Source of the DNA: Mycobacterium sp. DL440 | GTDB taxonomy: Bacteria; Actinomycetota; Actinomycetes; Mycobacteriales; Mycobacteriaceae | Assembly (NCBI RefSeq): GCF_011745145.1 | Contig: NZ_CP050191.1 | Span: 5,068,325 to 5,132,324, forward strand | Length of the DNA stretch: 64,000 nucleotides | Direction: 5' to 3' | Part shown: positions 50,479 to 60,628 of the stretch, one piece after another | Layout: the number at the start of each line of letters is the position of its first letter | How positions within the stretch are numbered: position 1 is the stretch's first letter | Program-made: the position numbers and the translations under genes | Notes under the pieces: generated by a model | What the model saw: only the letters and a program-made list of their open reading frames with translations | Told to the model about the DNA's origin: nothing | The model's database searches: none

Positions 50479-50916
50479 ATGCGGCGGTGGAGTTTCGCTC
50501 AATGGGGACTGCTCATCATCTCGCTGTTCCATGTGGTGCAGGCAATCATCGGTTTCATTGCCGAGCCGAGTTTCGCCATCGGTCCGGATGCGCCGACCAC
50601 GCCGATTCTCGGGATGGACTACAACGGCTGGCATGCAGTGGCCGGCCTGGCATTGTTCGGTCCCGGACTGCTTTTGTGCCGGCGAAAATCGTGGGCCGTG
50701 CTCTATCTTCTGCTGGCTGCGGTAGCCGGAGCACTGCCGGGGATCTGGGCGTTCTTCTCCAACCAGGTGGCTTTCATATTCGCCTTCCCCAACAACACCA
50801 CCGACGCGGTAGTGCATCTGGCAACCGCCGCTCTGATGCTGGCAGTGGCAGGTGTGCAGATCTACCGCGATGGTGGCCTACGCAACTCGTTGTCCGGGCT
50901 AACCCTGAAGCGGTGA
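50479..50916 (+). CDS. DUF4383 four-helix membrane protein
   Basis: This 145-residue protein has four hydrophobic segments (FAQWGLLIISLFHVVQAIIG, AVAGLALFGPGLLLCRR, AVLYLLLAAVAGALPGIW, LATAALMLAVAGVQIYR) and matches DUF4383, a family of unknown function common in mycobacteria. It has no soluble domain. The ATG is the leaderless start of the promoter at 50443-50471, and the overlapping inverted repeat suggests tight repression. It is monocistronic. Confidence 0.85.
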   Translation: MRRWSFAQWGLLIISLFHVVQAIIGFIAEPSFAIGPDAPTTPILGMDYNGWHAVAGLALFGPGLLLCRRKSWAVLYLLLAAVAGALPGIWAFFSNQVAFIFAFPNNTTDAVVHLATAALMLAVAGVQIYRDGGLRNSLSGLTLKR

Positions 50917-51219
50917 GCAGATCAGTTAGCTGGACGGGACCTGGGTAACGATTCGGTCACTACCCCTGCTGTCGCAGATCACGATCAATTAAGAATGACG
51001 ACCGGTCTCTGAGACATTTCAAGATCATCGGCCGCATTTCGGCATTATTGAGTCGCAATTCACGGGGCCCGCTGTAACACCGCCACACCCGTCACAGCCG
51101 TTTCACAGCGCCGAAGCTTTGCTCGCCTGCGCTGCGGTTACTTTCGAAATCGGGCCGGGGACATCAGCGATCACCAATCGCGCCCCAATGAGAATCTGAG
51201 AATCCCGAAGGAAATGATC
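50917..51219. other. Gene-free stretch of 303 bases before the hemophore-like gene
   Basis: I see no coding region here. Contents: a weak hairpin GGGTA/TACCC at 50943-50965 that may end the DUF4383 transcript; the palindrome TTTCGAAA at 51142-51149; and TACTTT at 51139-51144, a candidate -10 that would give the hemophore mRNA a leader of about 70 bases. The ribosome site GAAGGA is at 51206-51211. Confidence 0.5.
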
Positions 51220-51618
51220 ATGAAATTCACTGGTATTACCGCGCGTCGTGGAATTGCCGGCGCTTGTGCCGCGGGCCTGCTCGGCGGGGTGGCCGCCGCA
51301 ATGATCGGCGCACCGGCGGCGTCCGCCGCACCCGACTGCAGCGCCAGCGGGGTGGCCGGCACGGTCAGCAACACCACCGGCGCCGCGCGCGCCTATCTGG
51401 ACAGCCACCCGGGCGCCAACCAGGCCGTGACCGCCGCGTTCGCCCAACCGCGTCCGCAGGCCGCGGCCACGCTGCGTGGTTACTTCACCGCCAACCCGCA
51501 GGAGTACACCGACCTGCGCGGCATCCTGGCCCCCATCGGGGACACGCAGCGTGCGTGCAACGTGACGGCACTCTCGCCCGAGCTCGCCTCGGCCTACTCG
51601 GAGTTCATGGCCGGGTAG
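51220..51618 (+). CDS. Secreted hemophore-like haem-binding protein (Rv0203 type)
   Basis: This 132-residue exported protein has a signal sequence (GLLGGVAAAMIGAPAASAAP, cleavage near 37) and a helical mature part with two cysteines (APDCSASG and QRACNVT). The segment AYLDSHPGANQAVTAAFAQP matches the conserved helix of Rv0203-type mycobacterial hemophores, which carry haem to MmpL3/MmpL11. No MmpL gene is nearby. The ATG at 51220 lies eight bases after GAAGGA; an ATG at 51214 is too close to it. Haem binding is inferred from the family. Confidence 0.88.
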   Translation: MKFTGITARRGIAGACAAGLLGGVAAAMIGAPAASAAPDCSASGVAGTVSNTTGAARAYLDSHPGANQAVTAAFAQPRPQAAATLRGYFTANPQEYTDLRGILAPIGDTQRACNVTALSPELASAYSEFMAG

Positions 51619-51665
51619 CCCACTGGATACCGTGGAGGCAGGCCGACACACGTCAAGGAGGACGG

Positions 51666-53606
51666 ATGGCGAACCCGTGGCAGGTGGTCAGAGGTACGAA
51701 GGTGGCGGGACAATCGGCCACCCGCGTACGTAAGCGAAACCCGTCTCCGCTGGAACCGGCCTGGACACCACCGCAGGCCCGCTATGGCGTCGGGATCCAC
51801 CACAACGTGGCGGTCCGTGCCTCCGACGGCACGGTGCTTCGCGCCGACATCCACTATCCGACGGTTCCCGAGACCGGGGCACCGGCACCGGGGCCGTTCC
51901 CTGTGCTGTTGTCCATCACCCCCTACGGCAAGAAGGCCCCGCCGCCGGCCGCCCAGATCGGTGGCGGGGCCACCCCGTACCTGATCCGGCGCGGCTATAT
52001 CGAGGTGATGGCCGACGTGCGGGGCACCGGCGCCTCGGGCGGATCGTTCGAGATGCTGGGCGCCGTCCAGGTCCAAGACGGTGTCGACTTGGTGAATTGG
52101 GCTGCACGGCTGCCTAATTCGAATGGCAAGGTCGGGATGTTCGGCATCTCCTACCTGGCCATCAACCAGATTCTCACGGCCGCGGCGGTCGGCCCTGACT
52201 CACCGTTGAAGGCGATTTTCCCGGTGATGGCCGCCAATGACTTCTACCGCGATGTGGTCACCATGGGCGGCGTGCCGCACATGCGCACGGTGCGCGCCTA
52301 TGGCGCGGTCTATTCATTGCTCAACGTGGTCAACCCGGTGTTGGAGTTCGCCAAACGCGGCACTCATGAGCGCCCCCGGGTCGGTGGCCTGGCCGCGGTG
52401 CGCCAGCGCGGACGTGACCAGCGCCAGTACTTCCGGACCATGATCAGCGACGCGACCGCCGGCGGGGACACCGCTTTCGACGGGCCGTTCTGGGACACCA
52501 TGCGGGCCTCGGACGTGCTGCCCGAGATCGCGAACAACAACGTTGCGGTCTTCCTGATCGGCGGCTGGCACGACGCATTCCAGCGCGGTGCCCCGCTGAA
52601 TTACGCCGCGCTGCAGAACGCCTACACCGGACGGCCGCCGAACGCTCCGATGGAGCCCGGCCAACCGCTCTCGGACCGGGTGCAATTGATGATGGGCCCC
52701 TGGTACCACGTCTCAGACATGGACGGGCTGCACGTCCATGCGTTGCAGTTGCGCTGGTTCGACCGATGGCTCAAGGACGACATCAACGCCGAGGTGACAG
52801 GCCCGCCCATCCGCTTCCAGGCCATCGGCAGCTCGGAATGGTTCCAGGCGCAGGATTACCCGTTCCCGGAAGCCACGCCGACCCCGATGTACCTGGCCGA
52901 GGGCGGGCACCTTGTCGAGGAACCGTCTGCCGAACAGACCGAGGCCACGCTGCGCTACACGGTGCGCGGTCCGATATCCGGCCGCAGCCTGGAGCAGTGG
53001 ACCCTCGGAATGGGCAGTTTCATGGCCGCCCAGACGGGTCGGCGCATCCGCTACGACCTGGACAACCGTCGCCTGCAGCGCGAGGCCCTGACCTACACCA
53101 CGGACGAGTTTGCCGAAGCCCAACTCATCGCCGGCCCAGTCACTTTGACTGTGCACGCGACGGCTGACAGCACCGAGACCCTGTGGGTGGCACACCTCGA
53201 CGACGTGGCACCGGACGGGGCCAGCCGACCGCTGACCCAGGGCGCCCTGCTCGGATCGCACCGCGCGCTGGATCCGGAGAAGACGTGGCACGCGCCGGAC
53301 GGAACGATTCTGCGGCCGCACCACGTCAGCACCCGCGCCGCCGTCGAGCCGGTGGTGCCCGGTGAGCTGACCCGTTACGACCTGGAGGTCTTCCCCACCG
53401 CAGCGCTGATCGAACCGGGCCATCGGCTACGGCTGACGCTGACCACCTACGACTTCCCCCACCTGGTGCCCACCCAGCCGGCCCGGCAGGCGCTGGCCGG
53501 CGGCACCTACCGGATCCGGCAGGGCGGGGACGCGCCGTCGAGCCTGCTCATCCCACTGGCCGATCCCGCGGCGTTCACTCCGGACGAGTCGCGCGGAGGT
53601 ACGTAA
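51666..53606 (+). CDS. CocE/NonD-type alpha/beta hydrolase (X-Pro dipeptidyl-peptidase family)
   Basis: This 646-residue protein has the S15 catalytic domain, with nucleophile Ser162 in GISYLA (160-165) and the preceding VRGTGASGG, the lid helices, and the C-terminal jelly-roll (PepX_C-like) with VTLTVHATADSTETLWVAHL. Members hydrolyse esters or acyl-peptides. AAGGAGG lies seven bases before the ATG. There is no signal peptide. Its last 32 bases overlap the 3-prime end of the convergent methyltransferase gene. Confidence 0.9.
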   Translation: MANPWQVVRGTKVAGQSATRVRKRNPSPLEPAWTPPQARYGVGIHHNVAVRASDGTVLRADIHYPTVPETGAPAPGPFPVLLSITPYGKKAPPPAAQIGGGATPYLIRRGYIEVMADVRGTGASGGSFEMLGAVQVQDGVDLVNWAARLPNSNGKVGMFGISYLAINQILTAAAVGPDSPLKAIFPVMAANDFYRDVVTMGGVPHMRTVRAYGAVYSLLNVVNPVLEFAKRGTHERPRVGGLAAVRQRGRDQRQYFRTMISDATAGGDTAFDGPFWDTMRASDVLPEIANNNVAVFLIGGWHDAFQRGAPLNYAALQNAYTGRPPNAPMEPGQPLSDRVQLMMGPWYHVSDMDGLHVHALQLRWFDRWLKDDINAEVTGPPIRFQAIGSSEWFQAQDYPFPEATPTPMYLAEGGHLVEEPSAEQTEATLRYTVRGPISGRSLEQWTLGMGSFMAAQTGRRIRYDLDNRRLQREALTYTTDEFAEAQLIAGPVTLTVHATADSTETLWVAHLDDVAPDGASRPLTQGALLGSHRALDPEKTWHAPDGTILRPHHVSTRAAVEPVVPGELTRYDLEVFPTAALIEPGHRLRLTLTTYDFPHLVPTQPARQALAGGTYRIRQGGDAPSSLLIPLADPAAFTPDESRGGT

Positions 53607-54168
53607 GCCTTCCGGCCAGCCGGATGTGCCCGGATCCCACCACCGTGCAGTCGAATCCGGCTTCCTCGAACAGCCCAGGCAGGGCGTCCCCGCGCACGTC
53701 GACGACGTGCAGTCTGCCGCCTGGCCGCAGCACCCGGAACAGCTCGCGGGCGGCCGCGATCTTGGTCGCTTCGTCGAGGTGGTGCAGCATCATCGACGAC
53801 AGCGCCCGGTCGAACTCGCCGCAGTCGAACGGCAGTTCCTGGGCGTAGGCCCGGGTGAAACCGATACCGGTCATACCCTTGGCTTTTCGATCTGCCCGCC
53901 GCAGCGCCCGGGGATCGGGGTCCGTCCCGATGATATCGGCGCCGGAACATGCCTTCTTGGCGCGGACGGTGAGATTACCGGTTCCACAACCTATTTCGAT
54001 GACGCGCTGGCCTGCTGAGAGTCCGGCCTGCGCGACCAGTTGCCGGTAGGCGGGGTTCATCCCCAAGACCCGCGTCAGCAGGTCGTAGCCGGGCAGGAAC
54101 GCGTCATGGCCCCCGGCAGGCAGGTAGTCATGCCGGTTTGTCAGACGATGTGGACGATGTTCGGTCAT
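53575..54168 (-). CDS. Class I SAM-dependent methyltransferase
   Basis: This 197-residue protein has motif I in VIEIGCGTGNLTVRAKKACS (about 60-79), IGTDPDPRALRRA after beta2 and FDRALSSMMLHHLDEATK as the motif IV region; the core matches UbiE/Methyltransf_11-type small-molecule enzymes. GGAG lies five bases before the ATG at 54168, which is preferred over the ATG at 54177. It is divergent from an AraC gene, 74 bases away, which may control it. Confidence 0.88.
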   Translation of the reverse strand: MTEHRPHRLTNRHDYLPAGGHDAFLPGYDLLTRVLGMNPAYRQLVAQAGLSAGQRVIEIGCGTGNLTVRAKKACSGADIIGTDPDPRALRRADRKAKGMTGIGFTRAYAQELPFDCGEFDRALSSMMLHHLDEATKIAAARELFRVLRPGGRLHVVDVRGDALPGLFEEAGFDCTVVGSGHIRLAGRLTYLRATRPE

Positions 54169-54229
54169 GAACTCCATGATCCAGAGGGTTCCAACGGGAT
54201 AGTTGGGTGAAGATTGGCGATATCTGGAT

Positions 54230-54235
54230 TATCTT
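54230..54235 (+). promoter_or_regulatory. -10 box TATCTT of the AraC gene
   Basis: TATCTT ends seven bases before the GTG at 54243 and argues for that start rather than an in-frame GTG at 54207. Confidence 0.5.
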
Positions 54236-54242
54236 TGGCGCT

Positions 54243-55121
54243 GTGCCCGAAATGTCTCGCTTGGTGCGCCACCGCGACGGCGTCCCGGTCTACCGGTACT
54301 GGACTGATCGCGACGTGCCGCCGGTGTCGGTGGCGCGGGGAAAGCGCGCGGAACTGCCCGAGCATCGGCCGCACATCCACGATTTCCCGGTGCTCTGGTA
54401 CGTACCGACCGAGGATGTGGTCTACGTCGTGGCAGCAGGTGAGGTGATCGACCCACGGCCGCTGACCGCCGAGGCCGACGGGATCGGCGTGTACTTCGAC
54501 CCCACTGCGCTGGGACACGACGCCGCGTCTCCCTGGCCCACCTGGCAGGCCCACCCGCTGCTGTTCCCGTTCCTCCACGGCCGATCCGGCGGGCTACTGC
54601 AACTGAACGTACCCGCCGATCGACAGCCACTGTGGGACAACACCATCCGATCGATCGAGGAGGAATTGGCCGCCCGGTGTCAGGGCTACCGCCAAGCGGT
54701 GCTCGCCCATCTGACCCTGCTGCTCATCGACCTGGCCCGGCTGGCCGACGATGTGGTGAGCGACCTGCGGCGCAGCGGCGAGCCGTTGCTGGCCGAGGTA
54801 TTCATGGTGATCGACCGCCGACTGTCGGGGCCACTGTCGCTGAGTGACGTCGCCGATGAGGTCGGAATGACAGCGGGCCATCTCACCACTTTGGTGCGCC
54901 GGCGGACTGGACGCCCCGTCGGCGAGTGGATCAACGAGCGGAGGATGAGCCGGGCACGCGACCTGCTCGGCGAAACGGACTTACCCGTGGCCGAAGTCGC
55001 CAAGCGGGTGGGAATGGCCGACCCTGGATACTTCAGCCGCCAGTTCCGCCGGGTACACGGTGTGTCACCGCGGGAGTGGCGCAAACCGGCCACCTCCGGC
55101 ATCAGAACCGAATCACCTTGA
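54243..55121 (+). CDS. AraC-family transcriptional regulator
   Basis: This 292-residue regulator has an N-terminal cupin-like sensor (HIHDFPVLWYVPTEDVVYVV, about 45-64) and a C-terminal AraC DNA-binding domain (LSDVADEVGMTAGHLTTLVR, then VAKRVGMADPGYFSRQFRR). The start is the leaderless GTG at 54243. Its position opposite the methyltransferase suggests that gene as target. The ligand is unknown. Confidence 0.9.
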   Translation: MPEMSRLVRHRDGVPVYRYWTDRDVPPVSVARGKRAELPEHRPHIHDFPVLWYVPTEDVVYVVAAGEVIDPRPLTAEADGIGVYFDPTALGHDAASPWPTWQAHPLLFPFLHGRSGGLLQLNVPADRQPLWDNTIRSIEEELAARCQGYRQAVLAHLTLLLIDLARLADDVVSDLRRSGEPLLAEVFMVIDRRLSGPLSLSDVADEVGMTAGHLTTLVRRRTGRPVGEWINERRMSRARDLLGETDLPVAEVAKRVGMADPGYFSRQFRRVHGVSPREWRKPATSGIRTESP

Positions 55122-55174
55122 TAACAGAGGGGTTACGCCGGGCGCGGCCACAGTAGGTGCAACTCAGGCGTTGT

Positions 55175-56467
<1,293 letters not shown>

Positions 56468-56471
56468 GCCA

Positions 56472-56527
56472 CGTTCGTAACGCCATGGCGGAGAATCGGC
56501 CGAAATCTCGCCGTGGCGCTACGAATG
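56472..56527 (+). terminator. Long hairpin after the antigen-85-like gene
   Basis: The arms at 56472-56494 and 56506-56527 pair over about 22 bases with two G-U pairs, one mismatch and one bulge, around an 11-base loop, starting five bases after the stop. This is a strong intrinsic terminator of the esterase transcript. Confidence 0.7.
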
Positions 56528-56534
56528 CGGAGAT

Positions 56535-56555
56535 GTCATCACAGGAAGAGATGAC
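56535..56555. promoter_or_regulatory. Inverted repeat GTCATC-9-GATGAC upstream of the cupin gene
   Basis: Six-base perfect arms with a nine-base spacer lie about 55 bases before the cupin start and could be an operator. The same stretch has a TATCGT at about 56566 as a possible -10. Confidence 0.4.
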
Positions 56556-56609
56556 TTTCATCAAGAACTATCGTTGGACTTGATCAGCTGAAGCGGCTGT
56601 CATGAAGGC

Positions 56610-57038
56610 ATGACACGCCCATCCCTCGCCGTGGCCGCCTTCGCCGTGACCGCTGCCGTGACCGCTGCCGTGACCGGCGCACTGGTCACTGCACCCGCCG
56701 CTCTCGCCGATGACCCGACGGCGGGTGTCTCCCGCACCGAGCTTCAGCGCTCGGCCGCCCCGACCCCCGGGTTCGAGATCATCCAGACCCGGTTCGAAAT
56801 CCCGGTGGGCAAGGAATCCGGCCGCCACAGCCACCCCGGACCTGAAGTGGGTTACATCGTCCAGGGTGACGTCGACATGGTCTTCGACGATCGGCCGACC
56901 CAGCACCTGCATTCGGGCGACCCGTTCCTCATCCCGGCCGGGGTCATCCACGACGCCCACAACGTCGGCACCGTGCGGACCCTGATGTTGTCCACCTATG
57001 TGGTGCCCGTCGATCAGCCGCTGGTGACCATGTATTGA
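56610..57038 (+). CDS. Small secreted cupin-fold protein
   Basis: This 142-residue protein has a signal sequence (VAAFAVTAAVTAAVTGALVT then PAALADD, cleavage near 34) and one cupin barrel with the metal-binding motif 1 in RHSHPGPEVGYIVQG (two His and Glu) and motif 2 in DPFLIPAGVIHDAHNVG. It should bind a metal outside the membrane; quercetinase-like or oxalate-type chemistry is possible but undecidable. GAAGG precedes the ATG. The last 25 bases overlap the convergent flavoprotein gene. Confidence 0.85.
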   Translation: MTRPSLAVAAFAVTAAVTAAVTGALVTAPAALADDPTAGVSRTELQRSAAPTPGFEIIQTRFEIPVGKESGRHSHPGPEVGYIVQGDVDMVFDDRPTQHLHSGDPFLIPAGVIHDAHNVGTVRTLMLSTYVVPVDQPLVTMY

Positions 57039-58150
57039 TCCCCGGTCCGCACGCCACGGTAGATGCCGCGGCGGACGATCCAGGGCTGCAGCACCCGTTC
57101 GATCGACCAGGACGGGAATCGGAAGGCAAATCCGTTGGGTGCGAACACCTCCAGCCCGTCCGGTTGCACTCCGAGCACCGAGCCCCACCGACTGGCCGGC
57201 GGACGGTAGCGGCGCATGTTGCCGCCGGCGAAGTGGGCGGTCACGTTTCGCGCCAGCAGTCCGTCGGCCCGATTGCGGGCCGAGGAGCGCAGTGGGTCGG
57301 TAGCCGCGACATCGCCGACGGCGAACACACCGTCAGTACCCGGCACCCGCAGTTCCGGTGTCACCCGCACGAACCCGCGCTCGTCGAGGATGCCGGCCGG
57401 CAGCCAGGCCGTGTTGGGCCGGACCCGACCGATGGCCCACAGCACCGCATCGGCCTGCACCGACGGCTGGCCGGTGCTCCAGTGGACCGCTTCGGAGGTG
57501 ATCGCCGCGCAGTCGAAGCCCTCCGGTACCGCAGCTCGATGCCTGGGGTGCAGCGTCACGCCCGCCGCCGTCAGCCTGCGTTCGACCCGCTTCCGGGCGC
57601 GCCAATGATGCTGCGGCAGAGGGTGTTCGCCCGGGTAGTACAGCCCCACCCGGGTATCCGGCCACCGAACGGCGATATTGGCTGCGCTACTGGCCGCCGC
57701 AGCGCCGCCGCCGATGACGGCAACTGACTGCGCCGAACCCAACCGCTCGTGCGCGGTCCGCAGCCCGGCATCGACATCGCCGGCCGACTGCAGAACCGCC
57801 CGCCGCCAGAAGCCATTCGTCACACCGGTCGAGATGACCAGCGCGTCATAGGGTTCCACCTGCCCGTTCCCGTCGGCATCCCGCACGCTGACCGTCCGTG
57901 CCGAGAGGTCGACCCCGGTCAGCGTGCCGTGCACGGTGCGGACCCGGTCGAGTTCGCGGAACCGGTCGAAGCCGATCCAGTAGTTCCGGGCCCAGTCTTC
58001 GGGCCGGGCCAGTCGCGTGCCCAGTTCCTGACCGCTGACCAGGCCGGGGTTGACCGAGATGCCGACGACGTCGAAGCGACGTGCCAAGCGGATCCCGGTG
58101 AGCACGCCGGTGTCGCCGAGTCCGGCGATCACCACGCGCTTTCGGTCCAT
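57014..58150 (-). CDS. NAD(P)H-dependent FAD oxidoreductase (NDH-2/ferredoxin-reductase-like)
   Basis: This 378-residue two-dinucleotide-fold enzyme has an FAD site near the N-terminus (VVIAGLGDTGVLTG, about 6-19), an NAD(P) site in SVAVIGGGAAAASSAANIAV (about 140-159) and the second FAD contact GVFAVGDVAATDPL. It resembles type II NADH dehydrogenases and FAD-dependent pyridine nucleotide-disulphide oxidoreductases without the redox disulfide. A TAGCGT box ends eight bases before the ATG, so it is probably leaderless. It is divergent from the acyl-CoA dehydrogenase pair; a link is possible but unproven. Confidence 0.88.
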   Translation of the reverse strand: MDRKRVVIAGLGDTGVLTGIRLARRFDVVGISVNPGLVSGQELGTRLARPEDWARNYWIGFDRFRELDRVRTVHGTLTGVDLSARTVSVRDADGNGQVEPYDALVISTGVTNGFWRRAVLQSAGDVDAGLRTAHERLGSAQSVAVIGGGAAAASSAANIAVRWPDTRVGLYYPGEHPLPQHHWRARKRVERRLTAAGVTLHPRHRAAVPEGFDCAAITSEAVHWSTGQPSVQADAVLWAIGRVRPNTAWLPAGILDERGFVRVTPELRVPGTDGVFAVGDVAATDPLRSSARNRADGLLARNVTAHFAGGNMRRYRPPASRWGSVLGVQPDGLEVFAPNGFAFRFPSWSIERVLQPWIVRRGIYRGVRTGDQYMVTSG

Positions 58151-58158
58151 GTTCGTCG

Positions 58159-58164
58159 ACGCTA
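58159..58164 (-). promoter_or_regulatory. -10 box TAGCGT of the FAD oxidoreductase gene
   Basis: Read leftward, TAGCGT ends eight bases before the ATG at 58150, in the short spacer to the divergent acyl-CoA dehydrogenase gene. Confidence 0.5.
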
Positions 58165-58197
58165 CCGCCCGCCTGCAGGCCATCGGATCCCTTTCCC

Positions 58198-58203
58198 TAT
58201 CGT
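58198..58203 (+). promoter_or_regulatory. -10 box TATCGT of the split acyl-CoA dehydrogenase operon
   Basis: TATCGT ends six bases before the ATG at 58210 and marks a leaderless operon start. Confidence 0.6.
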
Positions 58204-58209
58204 GGCTGG

Positions 58210-59412
58210 ATGAGCAGCGTCGCTGATGCGGACCGGGTCGCCGACCTCGCCCGCCGGGTCGTGGCCGACCACGACCCCAAGAAGGTTCCGATCCCCGAGT
58301 ACCTGGCCGCCTGTTATGACGCGGGCCTGTCCTGGGTGCACTTCCCGGAGGGCCTCGGCGGTCTCGGGGTCTCGCGCGGTCTACAGGCCGTGGCCGACCG
58401 CATCCTGCAGGGCGCCGGTGGTCCCATCCCGTTGAGCCTCAATCCGATGGGCTACGGGATGGCGGCCCCCACGGTGCGTGAGCATGCCCAGTCCGACGAG
58501 CTCAAGAAATCCTGGCTGCGGCCGCTGGCCAGTACCGAACACATCTGGTGCCAGCTGTTCTCCGAGCCGGGCGCCGGATCGGATCTGGCCGGGCTGGCCA
58601 CCTCCGCAGTCCTCGACGGGGACGAGTGGGTGCTGAACGGGCAGAAGGTGTGGACCAGCCTGGCCCACCGGGCTCGCTGGGGCCTCCTGCTGGCCCGCTC
58701 GAATCCCGATGTGCCCAAGCACAAGGGCCTGACGTACTTCGTGCTGGACATGCACGGCTCGGGTGTGGAGACCAGGCCGCTGCGGCAGATGACCGGCCAG
58801 GCCGAGTTCAACGAGGTGTACATCACCGACGCCCGCATCCCCGATACGCACCGGCTCGGCGCGGTGGGCAACGGCTGGAACGTCGCGATGACGACGCTGA
58901 TGAACGAGCGCAGCGCGCTCGGCGGTAGCGGCAACCGTCGCGGAGCCGGGACCATCTCGGATGCCGTGGCGCTGTGGGCATCACGCCCGGATCTGCGTAC
59001 CCCGGTGCTGCGCGACCGGCTGAGCCGGCTCTGGCTGCGCTCGGAGGCCCAGCGGCTGACCGCGGAACGTTCCCGCGCGGCCGCCACCGTCGGCGGACCG
59101 GGGCCGGAGGGCTCGATCGGAAAACTCGTCGGCGCCGAACTCAATCAGCACATCTACCAGTGGTGCATGGATCTGCTTGGGCCCGAAGGGATCCTGTATC
59201 ACGCCTATGGGACGGGCGATCGCGAGGACGACCAGGACGGGAAGGATTGGCGCGGTCCCATCCAGCAGCGCTTCCTGCGCAGCAAGGCCAACACGATCGA
59301 AGGCGGCACCTCAGAGGTGATGCGCAACATTCTCGGCGAACGGATCCTCGGGTTGCCCGGCGATCTGCGGGCCGATGCCGGTATGCCGTGGAAGGAGATC
59401 CCGCGTGGCTGA
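58210..59412 (+). CDS. Acyl-CoA dehydrogenase, catalytic subunit (FadE family)
   Basis: This 400-residue enzyme has SEPGAGSDLA at 118-127, the NGQKVWTS segment, and Glu233 in MNERSALGG as the likely catalytic base, and ends with the family motif EGGTSEVMRNIL. It is thus the active half. The next gene overlaps it by eight bases and lacks these motifs, so the pair should form an alpha2beta2 enzyme. The substrate is unknown. The FAD oxidoreductase is divergent and an alpha/beta hydrolase follows downstream. Confidence 0.92.
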   Translation: MSSVADADRVADLARRVVADHDPKKVPIPEYLAACYDAGLSWVHFPEGLGGLGVSRGLQAVADRILQGAGGPIPLSLNPMGYGMAAPTVREHAQSDELKKSWLRPLASTEHIWCQLFSEPGAGSDLAGLATSAVLDGDEWVLNGQKVWTSLAHRARWGLLLARSNPDVPKHKGLTYFVLDMHGSGVETRPLRQMTGQAEFNEVYITDARIPDTHRLGAVGNGWNVAMTTLMNERSALGGSGNRRGAGTISDAVALWASRPDLRTPVLRDRLSRLWLRSEAQRLTAERSRAAATVGGPGPEGSIGKLVGAELNQHIYQWCMDLLGPEGILYHAYGTGDREDDQDGKDWRGPIQQRFLRSKANTIEGGTSEVMRNILGERILGLPGDLRADAGMPWKEIPRG

Positions 59413-60580
59413 GAACGTTGAGAACAGTGCTGAGTTCAAGTTCACCGACGAGCAGGCTCAGCTGCGGACAGCGGTCCGAAAGTTCTGTGCCGAGAACTTC
59501 GACGAGCAGACGCTGCGGACCCTCATGGAGTCCGAGCCCCGGTTCGATCCGAAAGTGTGGGCACGGTTGGGCTCCGAACTCGGTGTGCTCGGCCTGGCGG
59601 TTCCCGAGGCCGACGGTGGGGCCGGCGGCACGCTCGTCGACCAGGCCATCGCGGTCGAGGAGCTCGGTGCGGCGCTCGCCTGCGGTCCGGTGTTCGGCAC
59701 CGTGTTGCTGGCGGTCCCGGCGCTCGTCGCCACGTCGGCCGGCACGGTGCGCGACGAACTGCTCGGCGCACTCACCGAAGGCACCCGCACCGCGGCATTC
59801 GCCGTCCCAGATCAGGCGGGCGCGTTCGACGGCGCCGCGGTGAATGTCACTGTCGCCGAAGGCGGGACGCTCACCGGCACCGTCGAGCGGGTGGTAGACG
59901 GTGCGGCCGGTGACGTGTTGCTGGTGGCCGCCACAGGCCCCGGCGGTGTGGCCCTGTACGCGGTCGACGCGGCAGGCCCGGGCGTGCAACGCACTCCGCT
60001 GGTCACACTCGACCTGACCCGGCCGCAGGCCACCATCGGCTTGACCGCGGCCCCCGCGCAACTGGTGGCCGGGCCCGATGAGGCCCATCGCGTCATCACC
60101 CACGCCTTCCAGGTGGCTTCGGCTCTCCTGGCCGCCGAACAGGTCGGAGCCGCACAGCATCTGCTGGATCTGTCGGTCGAGTACGCGAAATCGAGGCTGC
60201 AGTTCGGCAGGCAGATCGGATCCTTCCAGGCGGTCAAGCACCGGCTGGCGGATTGTCTGGTCGATCTCGAGCATGCGCGCTCGGCGACCTATCACGCGGC
60301 GTGGGCACTGACCGACGGCACCGACGACCCGGCGCTGGCGGCCAGCATCGCCCAGGCCACCGCATCGGCGGCGTTTGCCAAGGTCGCGGCTGACACCATC
60401 CAGGTGCACGGCGGTATCGGCTTCACCTGGGAGCACCAGGCGCACCTGTACTTCAAGCGGGCCACCACCGATGCGGCGCTGTTGGGCAGTGCCGAAGCGC
60501 ATCGGTCGCGGGTGGCCGACCTGGTGCTCGACGACGCGCCGGCCGATCGCGCCCCGTGGGTGGCGACGGGTACACAATGA
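59405..60580 (+). CDS. Acyl-CoA dehydrogenase, partner subunit (FadE family)
   Basis: This 391-residue acyl-CoA dehydrogenase homologue has the C-terminal QVHGGIGFTWEHQAHLYFKR and the SRLQFGRQIGSFQAV region but lacks the SEPGAGSD motif and has AFQVASALLAAE where the catalytic Glu would be. It is the non-catalytic half. The GTG overlaps the upstream gene by eight bases after GAAGGAGA, so it is coupled to it. As with the pair at 1451-3717, an alpha2beta2 complex is inferred. Confidence 0.9.
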   Translation: MAENVENSAEFKFTDEQAQLRTAVRKFCAENFDEQTLRTLMESEPRFDPKVWARLGSELGVLGLAVPEADGGAGGTLVDQAIAVEELGAALACGPVFGTVLLAVPALVATSAGTVRDELLGALTEGTRTAAFAVPDQAGAFDGAAVNVTVAEGGTLTGTVERVVDGAAGDVLLVAATGPGGVALYAVDAAGPGVQRTPLVTLDLTRPQATIGLTAAPAQLVAGPDEAHRVITHAFQVASALLAAEQVGAAQHLLDLSVEYAKSRLQFGRQIGSFQAVKHRLADCLVDLEHARSATYHAAWALTDGTDDPALAASIAQATASAAFAKVAADTIQVHGGIGFTWEHQAHLYFKRATTDAALLGSAEAHRSRVADLVLDDAPADRAPWVATGTQ

Positions 60581-60615
60581 TCGCTTGAAAACGCGCGGTA
60601 GGCGTTGCGCGACCG

Positions 60616-60621
60616 TAAAAT
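60616..60621 (+). promoter_or_regulatory. -10 box TAAAAT of the alpha/beta hydrolase gene
   Basis: TAAAAT ends seven bases before the ATG at 60629, a strong leaderless promoter; a TTG at 60605 upstream of it is therefore rejected as start. Confidence 0.65.
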
Positions 60622-60628
60622 CCCGCTG

